Below are positions 26,855 to 37,295 of a stretch of DNA of 64,000 nt, in pieces. Positions within the stretch are counted from its first letter, which is position 1. Each line of letters begins with the position of its first letter. This DNA comes from Haliotis asinina. Taxonomy: Eukaryota > Mollusca > Gastropoda > Lepetellida > Haliotidae. The position numbers and the translations under genes were made by a program. The stretch lies in NCBI RefSeq assembly GCF_037392515.1, contig NC_090282.1, positions 31,481,554 through 31,545,553 on the forward strand, written 5' to 3'. Below the pieces are notes generated by a model, which was given only the letters and a program-made list of their open reading frames with translations, was not told the DNA's origin and made no database searches.

Positions 26855-27255
26855 TGCTGCAACTGAAGTCATTAACAATGCCTCGAGCACGTCGATCAGC
26901 GTCTAGACATCCACTGCTTGCTGTCGTTCATCTGCTGCTGTGTTCAGAAACAAGTGAACGATTGCCATTCAGAACGGCAGTTCATGCTCTAATGCATGCA
27001 TGTTGCGTTTGTGCGAACTCTTCCCTTGCCACAACAAATACTTTATTGGGCATAACCGTATGTGCGACCAGGATTCAGTATTTCCTCAAGCTTGACTTCC
27101 AGCGTGTTAAAAAGGAAAGGTTCGAATACGCCATTGATGCCATTCGATGCCATTTCATATATAATGACGTTTCTCTTGCCTTTCCGTATATATTATATCC
27201 AGGCCTTACTGTGCCTCCGTTTCACAAAGTGGTCTATGTATTAAGCAACCGCTAA
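26855..27255 (-). pseudogene. Tc1/mariner-type transposase, N-terminal part (decayed)
   Basis: On the - strand the sequence before the repeat array reads IVNDFSCSIRTIERLRQRYN, like the first helix-turn-helix of Tc1-type transposases. Further upstream the frame is lost. The gene is cut at this point by the 68-bp array. An open + strand frame of 174 codons here is a shadow. Confidence 0.6.
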
Positions 27256-28150
27256 TCCTACAGTTGATCCAAGGCTTGCGACAACAGAAAGCTGACTTTT
27301 TGAACCGTTACGAACGAACCCGGGATCTTGCACGGTCTAAAGTCCTCCCGGACCAGCTTAACCGTTTAGTTAAGACAGGGGTGCGATTCTGATAAACATA
27401 GTCAGAACTTAAGAACAGGAATTGGCCTGGAGCATCATATTGCAAGGTCTGGCTTCCTGTCGTGGATAATGCATGCCATCTTATCCCAGTAGTCAAGATC
27501 GATACTCATCGATACTCATGATGTCAATCAATGGCTTTTCTGATCACCGACAATTACTTGGAAGTGTGCTGAGTTCGGCGTTAATGAACAAATAAACAAA
27601 CACATTTGTGCCTATGATTCAAACGTATGAGGAAATAATTTTCACACCAAAGGGACATAACTCTTCATACAGCTGCCATTATACCGACCGTTTTACTTTA
27701 TAACCATATCGGACGTAAACAAGGAGTCGTTATCAGCACATGTATTACAAGGTAGGATACGGTGTCCTATTCCTATCACACAGGTAAAGTCGATAGGCAA
27801 GTTCGCTGGCAGGAAGGACGCTCGCTTGACCTTGATACATCATGTGTCGCCGTGTCAAAGTCACGCAGTTTGGGACAAGCCACAAATCATAACTGGCATA
27901 TCACTCGGCGAACACAATTATCACCGGTGATTAAATTCAAGTACAAATTTCCCGTGAACTGAAACGTGATCGTTACGTAATAGTTGACTCCTGAAGTTGG
28001 GTGACATTACTGATCCATGTCATTTTAGCCCAGTTGGCAAGATGGATGCTCACTTTGTCCAGGATTCCGCCGACACACAGCCAAATTATTGATGAATGTA
28101 ATGTTTAATATCAAACTAAATGACGAAGCTGAAAAACCGACAAAAAATGT

Positions 28151-28295
28151 TTGTTGTTTCACGCCGCACCCAGCAATGTTAGAACAACATGTGAGCGGTC
28201 TGTAAATAACTGAATTTGGATCAGACAATCCAGTGATCAACAATACGATAATATGACTGTGTCAGCTACCCTGACCACCCAGCCCCGTTGATCAA
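28151..28295 (-). mobile_element. SINE, type B, partial and diverged
   Basis: Reverse-oriented TTTCACGCCGCACCCAGCAA, GGTCTGTAAATAACTGAATT and GACCACCCAGCCCCGTTGAT blocks. Confidence 0.75.
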
Positions 28296-28540
28296 CTAAT
28301 TATGATATATAGCAATATAAAAATAGCACAAAATCATTTTGGGCCGGTGGTTGTGTTATGACTACATATAAAAGAAAACAGTCACATCTACCAGAAGCCC
28401 AACAGTATACGTAGGCCTCGAACTCAGTTCCATTCCCAATGTTTGTACAAGGTTTGAGGCTCATTCCTGACCGTTACCGACCTCCATGGTGGGATTGTGG
28501 TTGAAATATCCTTACGAAAGCCACACTGAGTCAACATAGG

Positions 28541-28660
28541 ACGGGGTGGTGTTGGAGTGGATAAAGCGTTCGTCCTTTCTGTCCAAAAGCTGGTTTTGGA
28601 TTCCACAGAGTGAATGTTTCTGGAATATTACTAAATATGGCTTAAATCCCCACCCATTCA
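28541..28660 (+). mobile_element. SINE, type A (tRNA-derived), internally deleted
   Basis: GGGGTGGTGTTGGAGTGGAT, TAAAGCGTTCGTC, a GGTTTTGGATTCCACAG B box and TGGAATATTACTAAATATGG, with a deletion in the middle. Confidence 0.65.
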
Positions 28661-30449
28661 TTAAATACAACCACGGAAAGTAACCTTTAAATATTTTTAA
28701 TGGAATCGTGACAAAGTTTATGAAAACAAAGGATATGTTTCTCAAAACATAACCCGATCTATTGATGAATATTCATTGCAACTACATCCCTGCTCTCGTG
28801 TGTTATCTATCAGCCTCAGCCAAAGCAGGGTGGTTCCAATTACACTTGGAATCTACTGGTAAACACATATAAGATGATCCACGACCTGGGAACGCCCCAC
28901 AGAATGATCCACTTGAAACAAGAGGCAGACAGGTTGTTTGATAAATATCGAGAAGTTCATTTTCCCCGTGCGTTTCACGCATGAATTGTTATTGCACACT
29001 CGATTTGGGAACAGGTACAATCCCAACGAATTGAATCAACACAATATACTGAGCAAATATGTTTAAGACCACCGATCCATTTCACGAAGCAAATGACATT
29101 TTCCTGGGTTTTTTAAACAAAATTGTTGAATATCTAAAATGCTTGTCAGTGCCCCAATCATCTGTTTGTCTTCGTCTTAAATAAAGGTTAGCGTGGAATA
29201 TCAGTATCTTATGCCTGAAATTGCAGTCTTATCATTCGAAGGAATATGCGGTGTTGATTTCATGTCACGGTTAGCATGTATTGCACGTGCATAATCGTCA
29301 AGCTACCTGTAGCAGCCAAGTGTACTCGCCCAATTCGTTGTACCGCCTCTCTTGTCACAAATGCGTTTAGTGCTCAGGATCATCTAATATGTGTCTAGCA
29401 GTACTTCCATCATTGATCCAACTGCTAAGCAATCGTGATGAGGAATGACGTGTCAGTTTTATATCTCCCTGTCACCAGCTGCAGGTGTGTGTTACTGTGC
29501 TGAGCATCGATTCACTAAACTGACCCGGTGTGTACATAACAACAATGTGTAATGTTTCAAACTGTTCCCACCAATCAGCTAAAGTTAGGGGTAGTTGAGT
29601 TAAGGTTTATGTCGCATTATTTCCGGCATATAACGACGTGGCCAAGTCTGTATTCAGAGTTAGGAGTAATGTCGCTTTCACCTTTATCGTACTTGCATAA
29701 CAACATACCTTGTTAATGTCAAATACAGTTAGTGTAATCTGTCTATTAGGGTCTTAAGTGTTCGGATTGTAATGTAGTCCGGATTTGACAACTTTTATCC
29801 GTTACGACTTTGTCAATAAAGACAACTATGCAATTAAACATTACTGGACAGGATTATTTACTTTTTTATTTCTAATTTGTGTTTGCTAGGCATTGTCTTA
29901 TGTGCAGATCAGGGTGTGTATTTGTCTTGTATGTGTCTCGTGCATAGTTTTATCATACTGAGATACCATATGCCATGTCTGTGTCACAGTCCCAGAACTG
30001 CATCCTCCTCCCTTCCCCATAGACTTAGACAAGGCTTAGACTCTGAATATATATAATTCTGATAGTAACAAACAACCCCATTTTAATTGAAAAGGAACCT
30101 CACTGAGACCAGAGATTGAGGGAATCTAGACTTGCCTCATTTAAGGCTTTATCACTGCAGAGAAGGTTTGGCAGCAGGCAAAATAACGTGGTTCAGGGAC
30201 TATGGGACAGACTATCTTCCCCAGCGCCCTTTCTGCAATGCCAAGTCTAGGTTTCCCCAGGTTTCCACTTCACTGGAGCTTGTTTTGAATTGGAATCGTT
30301 TATATCAGTCAGGAATTATACATATTGAGGGACTGGGCGTTAGTCTAAGGTGTATCGTCCTCATACCACTCCACAGTTCATGTTCATGGTCACTGTGCCT
30401 GTGATACATTCATTGTGACACTGTTTAAATTGTAAGTTACAGGGTCATT

Positions 30450-31955
30450 TTGAACAGTATGGCAGTGTGAACACATAAATAGAGAAATACGTGTGTTACA
30501 TCAGTATGGCAGTATGGACATATAGATAGAGAAATACGTGTGTTACATCAGTATGGCAGTATGGACATATAAATAGAGAAATACGTGTGTTACAACAGTA
30601 TGGCAGTATGGACACGTAAATAGAGAAATACGTGTGTTACATCAGTATGGCAGTATGGACATATAAATAGAGAAATACGTGTGTTACAATAGTATGGCCG
30701 TATGGGCACATAAATAGAGAAATACGTGTGTTACATCAGTATGGCAGTATGGACATATAAATAGAGAAATACGTGTGTTACAATAGTATGGCAGTATGGA
30801 CATATAAATAGAGAAAAACGTGTGTTACAATAGTATGGCAGTATGGACATATAAATAGAGAAATACGTGTGTTACATCAGTATGGCAGTATGGACATTTA
30901 AATAGAGAAATACGTGTGTTACAATAGTATGGCCGTATGGGCACATAAATAGAGAAATACGTGTGTTACAATAGTATGGCAGTATGGACATATAAATAGA
31001 GAAATACGTGTGTTACAATAGTATGGCAGTATGGACATATAAATAGAGAAATACGTGTGTTACAATAGTATGGCAGTAAGGACATATAAATAGAGAAATA
31101 CGTGTGTTACATCAGTATGGCAGTATGGACATTTAAATAGAGAAATACGTGTGTTACAATAGTATGGCCGTATGGGCACATAAATAGAGAAATACGTGTG
31201 TTACATCAGTATGGCAGTATGGACATATAAATAGAGAAATACGTGTGTTACAATAGTATGGCAGTATGGACATATAAATAGAGAAAAACGTGTGTTACAT
31301 CAGTATGGCAGTATGGACATATAGATAGAGAAATACGTGGGTTACATCAGTATGGCAGTATGGACACGTAAATAGAGAAATACGTGTGTTACATCAGTAT
31401 GGCAGTATGGACATATAAATAGAGAAATACGTGTGTTACATCAGTATGGCAGTATGGACATTTAAATAGAGAAATACGTGTGTTACAACAGTATGGCAGT
31501 ATGGACACGTAAATAGAGAAATACGTGTGTTACATCAGTATGGCAGTATGGACATATAAATAGAGAAATACGTGTGTTACAATAGTATGGCCGTATGGAC
31601 ATATAAATAGAGAAATACGTGTGTTACAATAGTATGGCAGTATGGACATATAAATAGAGAAATACGTGTTTTACATCAGTATGGCAGTATGGACACGTAA
31701 ATAGAGAAATACGTGCTTTACAACAGTATGGCAGTATGGACACATAAATAGAGAAATACGTGTGTTACAACAGTATGGCAGTATGGACATATAAATAGAG
31801 AAATACGTGTGTTACATCAGTATGGCAGTATGAACAAATAAATAGAGAAAAACGTGTGTTACATCAGTATGGCAGTATGGACACATAAATAGAGAAATAC
31901 GTGTGTTACAATAGTATGGCAGTGTGGACACACAAAAAGAGAAATACGTGTGATC
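30450..31955. repeat. 47-bp minisatellite with 5-unit higher-order period
   Basis: About 32 copies of a 47-base unit (GTATGGCAGTATGGACATAT AAATAGAGAAATACGTGTGT TACATCA). The variant ggccgtatgggcac recurs at 30696, 30931 and 31166, exactly 235 bases (5 x 47) apart, and the cattTaaatag variant follows the same spacing early on. No open frame crosses it. Confidence 0.95.
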
Positions 31956-31964
31956 AGAGGGACA

Positions 31965-33655
31965 CATGTTTACAAATAAGTGTCAAGAGATGATGTATGT
32001 ACATGTACAATCATGCCTGCCCTAAATACATACACTCGATCTGTTTGTAGTCAATAAGAATACGTTGGGAACAACGATAACAATGTCATACCTCGGGATA
32101 GAGTTATATAAACCTGTGTCTTACAGTTTGACATGCGATTCGACGGAAAACATTTGAACGCCTTGTCTTTTATATAAACCGATGCAGACTTGACAGGGGA
32201 AACTATTTTGGTTTAGACTGGAAACGTAGAAAGAGTATATGTATTGGACTCGGGTGGAGACGGGGATGTACTGGACGAAATAACGCTGGGAATCCAACAC
32301 CCTAACTGCGATATCATGTAGTAGCGTTAGGATGCGGACAAAACCACAAAGCCACTGGGGTGTGAGGAGGTGGATATTTTATTACATAATTGTAATAAAG
32401 ACGATTTAGCCTGAAATATGGTAAAAACAAATCTCATTACTACATACTTACTACATATTCACAAATACTAAATGCAAACACACACATGCGCATATATAGC
32501 TAAACATATATGCATTACCATGACAACTTCTGATATTCATATGATTAGCACCATTATAATACATTAATTACATTACACGAGTCTGATAATATAAACATTA
32601 TACTTATTGTAGACATTAGAATATACGAAAAAGAATGTACTTTAAACAATGAAAACATACCAGGTTGGTGACACCTGTGCTATTGCCAACTTGACACACC
32701 TACGTCATCCTGTCCACATTATCTGTAGGATGAATAAATGCCATGTGTAGATAGTAATATGTATAACAAACTATTAAAATAGCAAATATGGTAAAAATAC
32801 AAACAACCACATCTAACCACACATTCGCACATACATCTATACAAGCATTCATTTTATTGTAAGGCCGAGGGTACTAACGGCAATTATGTTTCAACATAGT
32901 AGGAAGATGAGAAGATTATTGAGACTATACTTAAGTGAAATAGAAACTAATAATTGCATGTGATGCGATAATATAGGTAATTATGTAACATAACAATTAC
33001 ACAACTCACTGTACTGTGAGTTACCATCATTTAAACTATTTACACATAATGAAGAGTGGATGTTGAGATATCAACAATACTATAAACAATAGCCAATGCA
33101 ACCACCAACTATGAAACACACATAGCAAACCACAAGAAATATATACAAGACTAGGCATTACTAACCTTCATATATGAAACACAGTCCAGATCACCATGAT
33201 CTCGATCCCAAAAAATCACAACCTGTCTGACGCTGACCACATAAGATACTGACATAAAACTAGATCAACTTAAACTTTAAATACCATGATACCTTACATG
33301 CTTGGATGAACACAGAACAATAGAACTTACACACTAGCCTGAGCAAAGGACATGCTTTAAGAGGGATTGACAGGAGAAAAGCATGCAGTGCAAATGAGTA
33401 TTACTGAAATAGATTACATTGAGACTAGATTGGTGTTTAGGGAGCTAGGGTTAGGATATAAAATGTTGAAGGTAAAATAACTGATAAATTTAGGTAGATT
33501 TAGGCTATTTAATGAGATAGTATATCTCATCAAAATAATACCATGACAAGATACTTTAAAAGATTCACATGTTTATTATATTTACAGCAGTAACTATATA
33601 CAAAGTTGACTCTGCCACAATCACGTCGTGGGTTTAAGAGTATATATAAGGGTCA
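31965..33655. other. AT-rich non-coding DNA
   Basis: No open frame above 60 codons in 1.7 kb, and no recognised element before the LINE tail. Confidence 0.55.
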
Positions 33656-33659
33656 CTCG

Positions 33660-33965
33660 TAAGTGTATATAAGTGTCTTCAGTTGAAGATGAAGTACATT
33701 TTACCCTTAACTGCCCATATTATGAAGGCTTCCGTTACAAGTATATCTCAGAATATCATCTGTCGAAACCATCATTGATAGCTTTTGCTTGTATATTAAC
33801 AGCTAATATTGAGTCCACCCTTTGTAACCTTGCTCTCTATGTTATGTAAGCATTTATTCGTCGTAACGAGCACTTTTCATTATGTCTTAATGTATATCCC
33901 TACAACATGTGTTACAACGCTGTATGTAACTCTTTTGTGTGAGGGCCGGTGGCCTAAATACAATA
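33660..33965 (+). mobile_element. LINE 3' end (C-terminal ORF2 and tail)
   Basis: One frame reads VSSVEDEVHFTLNCPYYEGF, matching the IEDExHFxLxCPxY motif near the C-terminus of many LINE ORF2 proteins. After stops it continues to GGGCCGGTGGCC, AATAAATGTT, a typical LINE tail. There is no reverse transcriptase upstream, so the copy is heavily 5'-truncated. The tail passes without a break into the TTAATG/TTAGTG array. Confidence 0.7.
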
Positions 33966-34880
33966 AATGTTAATGTTGGTGTTAGTGTTTATGTTAGTGT
34001 TAATATGGGTGTTAGTGTTAATGTTTGTGGTAGTGTTAATGTCAAGGTTAAGTGTTAGTGTTAGTGTTAATGTTAGGTGTTAGTATTAGTGTTAATGTTA
34101 AGTGTTAGTGTTTTAATGTTGGCGTTAGTGTTAATGTTGGCGTTAGTGTTAATGTTGGTGTTAGTGTTAATGTTAAGTGCTAATGTTAATGTTAAGTGTT
34201 AGTGAAGATTTACCAGGAATCATACAGGTCGATGTGCCGTCTGACACACGCATGACGGCACTCATCCTAATTAATGGACAACCAACTGACGTGGATATAG
34301 CCGAATGGGATGACGGCGACTACCACGAAGAAGAAACTAGTTTATTCAAATATTTGTTAATGTTAAGTGTTAGTGTTTTAATGTTGGCGTTAGTGTTAAT
34401 GTTGGTGTTAGTGTTAATGTTAATTGTTAGTGTTGGTGTTAATGTTAAGTATTAGTGTTAATGTTGGTGTTAATGTTAAGTGTTAGTGTTAATGTTGGTG
34501 TTAATGTTAGTGTTAATGTTAAGTGTTAGTGTTAATGTTGGTGTTCGTGTTAACGTTAGTGTTAATGTTGGTGTTAGTGTTAATGTTAAGTGTTAGGGTT
34601 AATGTTAGTGTCAATGTTAAGTGTTAGTGTTAGTGTTAATGGTGGTGTTAGTGTTAGTGTTAATGTTAATGTTGGTGTTAGTGTTTATGTTAGTGTTAAT
34701 ATGGGTGTTAGTGTTAATGTTTGTGGTAGTGTTAATGTCAAGGTTAAGTGTTAGTGTTAATGTTAAGTGTTAGTATTAGTGTTAATGTTAAGTGTTAGTG
34801 TTTTAATGTTGGCGTTAGTGTTAATGTTGGTGTTAGTGTCAATGTTAAGTGCTAATGTTAATGTTAATGTTAAGTGTTAG
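33960..34880 (+). repeat. TTAATG/TTAGTG-type array following a LINE tail
   Basis: Irregular array of GTTAATGTTAGTGTT-like 6- and 12-base units that begins at the AATAAATGTTAATGTT tail of the LINE end. A block of the array plus the exon-like segment is duplicated (copies offset by 678 bases). It is interrupted at 34203-34351 by the truncated exon copy. Confidence 0.9.
34203..34351 (+). pseudogene. Unassigned exon-like segment, truncated upstream copy
   Basis: 149 bases that match 34881-35029 with only about three changes, two of them amino-acid changing. The copy breaks off after TTTATTCAAAT, where the TTAATG repeat resumes, so the last 36 bases and the donor are missing. The flanking repeat sequence is duplicated with it: the whole block is a tandem duplication with an offset of 678 bases. 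Confidence 0.7.
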
Positions 34881-35065
34881 TGAAGATTTACCTGGAATCA
34901 TACAGGTCGATGTGCCGTCTGACACACGCATGACGTCACTCATCCTAATTAATGGACAACCAAATGACGTGGATATAGCCGAATGGGATGACGGCGACTA
35001 CCACGAAGAAGAAACTAGTTTATTCAAATGTCACGCGTCTATACATACATTAGAGTTATCAGACG
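34881..35065 (+). CDS. Unassigned exon-like segment, full copy
   Basis: An open segment with ordinary coding character in the middle of simple repeats. It reads EDLPGIIQVDVPSDTRMT, then LILINGQ, an acidic patch (EWDDGDYHEEE) and FKCHASIHTLELSDG, ending at a strong donor, GACG|GTGAGT. Its upstream edge is GTGTTAG, so an acceptor AG can be read, but there is no polypyrimidine tract. I do not recognise the family and see no partner exons between here and 37 kb. The frame could also start in the repeat itself (ATGTTAATG...), which would give a leader of Met-Leu repeats. It may be a lone exon of a gene whose other exons lie further away, or one that has been captured. Confidence 0.45.
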
Positions 35066-35129
35066 GTGAGTCACTGTGCTTTAGAGGCATTATTCATTGT
35101 AACACACCTTTGAAGCTGTTCGCATAGAA

Positions 35130-35262
35130 AATGTTACTGGGTCAGTTCGTAATGTATGCATATACGTAAATAGGAAATTAAATGTGTTACAATACAGGAT
35201 GAGAAGGACAGTCTGATCAGGGAGAGACACGTCACAAGTTACAAATAAGGTACAGAAATTAA
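35130..35262 (+). repeat. Unexpanded relative of the 47-bp minisatellite locus
   Basis: GTTACTGGGTCAG ... TACGTAAATAGGAAATTAAA TGTGTTACAATA ... CTGATCAGGGAGAGACACGT ... TTACAAATAAGGT parallels both edges of the 30.4-31.97 kb array (GTTACAGGGTCAT, one unit, GTGATCAGAGGGACACATG, TTACAAATAAGTG). It has only about one repeat unit. Confidence 0.6.
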
Positions 35263-35425
35263 CAGATTCCTTCGTTAATTCAGAGGAGCGATCCATCTTC
35301 AAAACACTAACAGTAAAACTGTTAATCATAGCAAGCATAAAGTCTTGACCTCGCGTGCAACGTCGACTCGAACTGCAACACTTCATGTACAGAAGAGCAA
35401 TAGCTACAGAAACAACAACAGTATC

Positions 35426-35730
35426 TCAACTGTGTAGATCGATGCTCATGCTTTTGATCACCGGATCGCCCGGAACATGGGCGTATCTTGCTCACATGGT
35501 CCAAAGATCGTCCATGCTAAAGAAGACAGAGATTTAGCTTTCCTGATATGATATGGTGTCTCGCGTGCAGGGGACTAAATCTTATTGCGTGATTTAACTT
35601 CACCTCCCCAATGTAAACAATGAAATCAGCTCTTTTTAACGTATTTATCAAGTGTGAGTTCCACATTCGATTACTTACAGACCAACGTCATATAGCAGGG
35701 ATATTGACGAGTGTGGCGTTAAACAACAAA
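35426..35730 (+). mobile_element. SINE, type B, split by about 190 bp
   Basis: 35426-35475 matches the GTAGATCGATGCTCATGCTG to TGG part. The next part of the same element, ATTCGATTACTTACAGACC to GGCGTTAAACAACAAAC, is at 35664-35730. The DNA between has no SINE similarity and is a presumed insertion. Confidence 0.6.
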
Positions 35731-35805
35731 CTGTAGGTACCTTGATAAAGGCGAATGTGAAGGTGGATACAAGCTGAATATTTAACTGTTGTTAAAGTAG
35801 ATACC

Positions 35806-35875
35806 GGGAGAACTCTCCGTCGCTGTTGGAGAACCCTCCCTCGCTGTTTGAGAACCCTCCCTCACTGTTGTAGGA
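35806..35875. repeat. Three-copy 22-24 bp tandem repeat
   Basis: GAGAACCCTCCCTCGCTGTT repeated three times with small changes. No further significance is seen. Confidence 0.75.
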
Positions 35876-36060
35876 AGAGCAAAGTTCAGTAACTAGGTGA
35901 TGACCCTCTGTCGTTGTGTGACAGGCTGCTTGTAATATATGGCTCATATGCAGCGCACTGTCTGACGTGGCGTAAGGACAACACTTAAAGGTCGCGTTAG
36001 CTTTTTCAAAGTTAGATTGTCCTATTGTTGGTTATCTGATATTTCATGGTGTGATGAAGG

Positions 36061-36192
36061 GCGGTAGGGTAGTCTGGTGGTTAAAGCGTCCGTCCGAAGA
36101 CCTGGGTTCGATTCCCCACGTGCGTGAGGATCATTTCCGTTGCCCCCCGCCGTAATATTGCTGGAATATTACTAAAGACGGCGTAAAACCCT
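36061..36192 (+). mobile_element. SINE, type A (tRNA-derived)
   Basis: GGGTAGTCTGGTGGTTAAAG (A box region), GACCTGGGTTCGATTCCCCA (B box), GCCGTAATATTGCTGGAATA and GACGGCGTAAAACCC. It lies 1 kb upstream of the aquaporin start. Confidence 0.85.
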
Positions 36193-36708
36193 TGAGATGA
36201 GGAGTGGAGGGTATTGTGAAAGATGTATCTTGATGATAGTCCGGTTTTATCTAGTAACTATAGTGTCTTACGAAATAGTGTCTTAGCTCTGTTTAAAGGA
36301 GTATTTTACTAATAGTATTTGACATACTGAACAATATAGCAATATTCCTAGCACTGAGATCTGTACACAATCTGGCCTGAACCAGTTAAACCACTAATTG
36401 ACCGCATAACAGGTGATCCAGGCGAAACACCAACATCACCAGCGTCCCTCGCTTTCTCCACACATACAGTAAGTACTTTAATTGGACCTCTTCTGTTCGA
36501 TTAATTCTAAAATCATACAACACCTAGCACGTATTCGGACCTATTATTCCTACTAATAATCGTGTTATTCCTACAAACATAGAGCACTGAGGCTACAAAG
36601 ACCAAGAGGAACTTAAAGTATTCTTTCCTGGAAATCTAACCAACGCTGACTTCTGTGCACCTATCTATCCTGGAATTTTGACGAACAGATATATACCATC
36701 AGTATCAG

Positions 36709-36742
36709 CAGAGACCATATAATATCTATTATATGGTCTCTG
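36709..36742. other. Perfect 34-bp palindrome upstream of the aquaporin start
   Basis: CAGAGACCATATAATA, a 2-base loop (TC), then TATTATATGGTCTCTG: 16-base arms with no mismatch, 455 bases before the ATG. It could be a small foldback remnant or a dyad binding site; the sequence does not decide. Confidence 0.85.
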
Positions 36743-37196
36743 GTGTCAGGTATGGTAAAGTTGGCAACTATAGGAGCTAATACGTTTGCGTGTTTGTCAT
36801 GTCTGTCACAACCCGATGCAAAAGACACGTAGCAGCAACATCAACAACACCATGTGCATTGTGTGCAGCACAGGTTGACACTGGAGCTTTAAAACAAGTC
36901 ATTACCCAGTCAACACTGTTACAAGGCCGTGATCTATAAACTGGGTCATAATACTGAAGATATCATTCATGCCTTTTGTTTACGTTGTATAAATCAATCA
37001 AGATGGAATATCATGGTGATAAGACCGGCGACGCCCCCTACCGGAAGGAGGCATGAGATTGACACCCCTCCCCACACCCCCATCTCCTTCCCTCCCCCTC
37101 TAGTTTACTATGTACATGTACCAGAAACAGTGGAGGCTGTAAGGAGTCTTTGTTCTGGCACCGTGCATCCCACGGATAACTGACCATCGGAACAAC

Positions 37197-37295
37197 ATGG
37201 CCGATACATGCAGACGACAAACGTGTTTCAATCTGCAAAACTATCCTCTAACACGTGAATTCCTGGCGGAATTCCTGGGAACCTTCATTCTGCTT
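37197..37295 (+). CDS. Aquaglyceroporin exon 1 (start codon, residues 1-33)
   Basis: Starts at the ATG in AACAACATGG and ends at a consensus donor (CTT|GTAAGT). The end of the exon encodes [14 protein letters not shown], the usual opening of transmembrane helix 1 in this family; the short N-terminus before it has three cysteines. The intron is phase 0. This start is preferred because the frame opens directly into helix 1 after 19 residues, a normal N-terminal length for these channels. Confidence 0.9.

Larger units (their letters stand above)
27260..30449. other. Non-coding DNA between the Tc1 relic and the 47-bp array
   Basis: Apart from two SINE pieces, only short frames. A tRNA-like reverse fragment at about 27315-27385 (GAACCCGGGATCTTGCACGG) resembles a SINE head. 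Confidence 0.5.

Noticed and set aside
26731..27255. 174-codon + strand frame
   Set aside because: It starts inside the satellite and runs through DNA whose reverse strand is transposase-like; it is a shadow.
33960..34880. Internal telomere-like repeat
   Set aside because: The hexamers are TTAATG and TTAGTG, not TTAGGG, and they continue a LINE tail.
36061..36192. tRNA gene
   Set aside because: It has A- and B-box-like sequence but no cloverleaf and a SINE body and tail; the same holds for the other type A copies.
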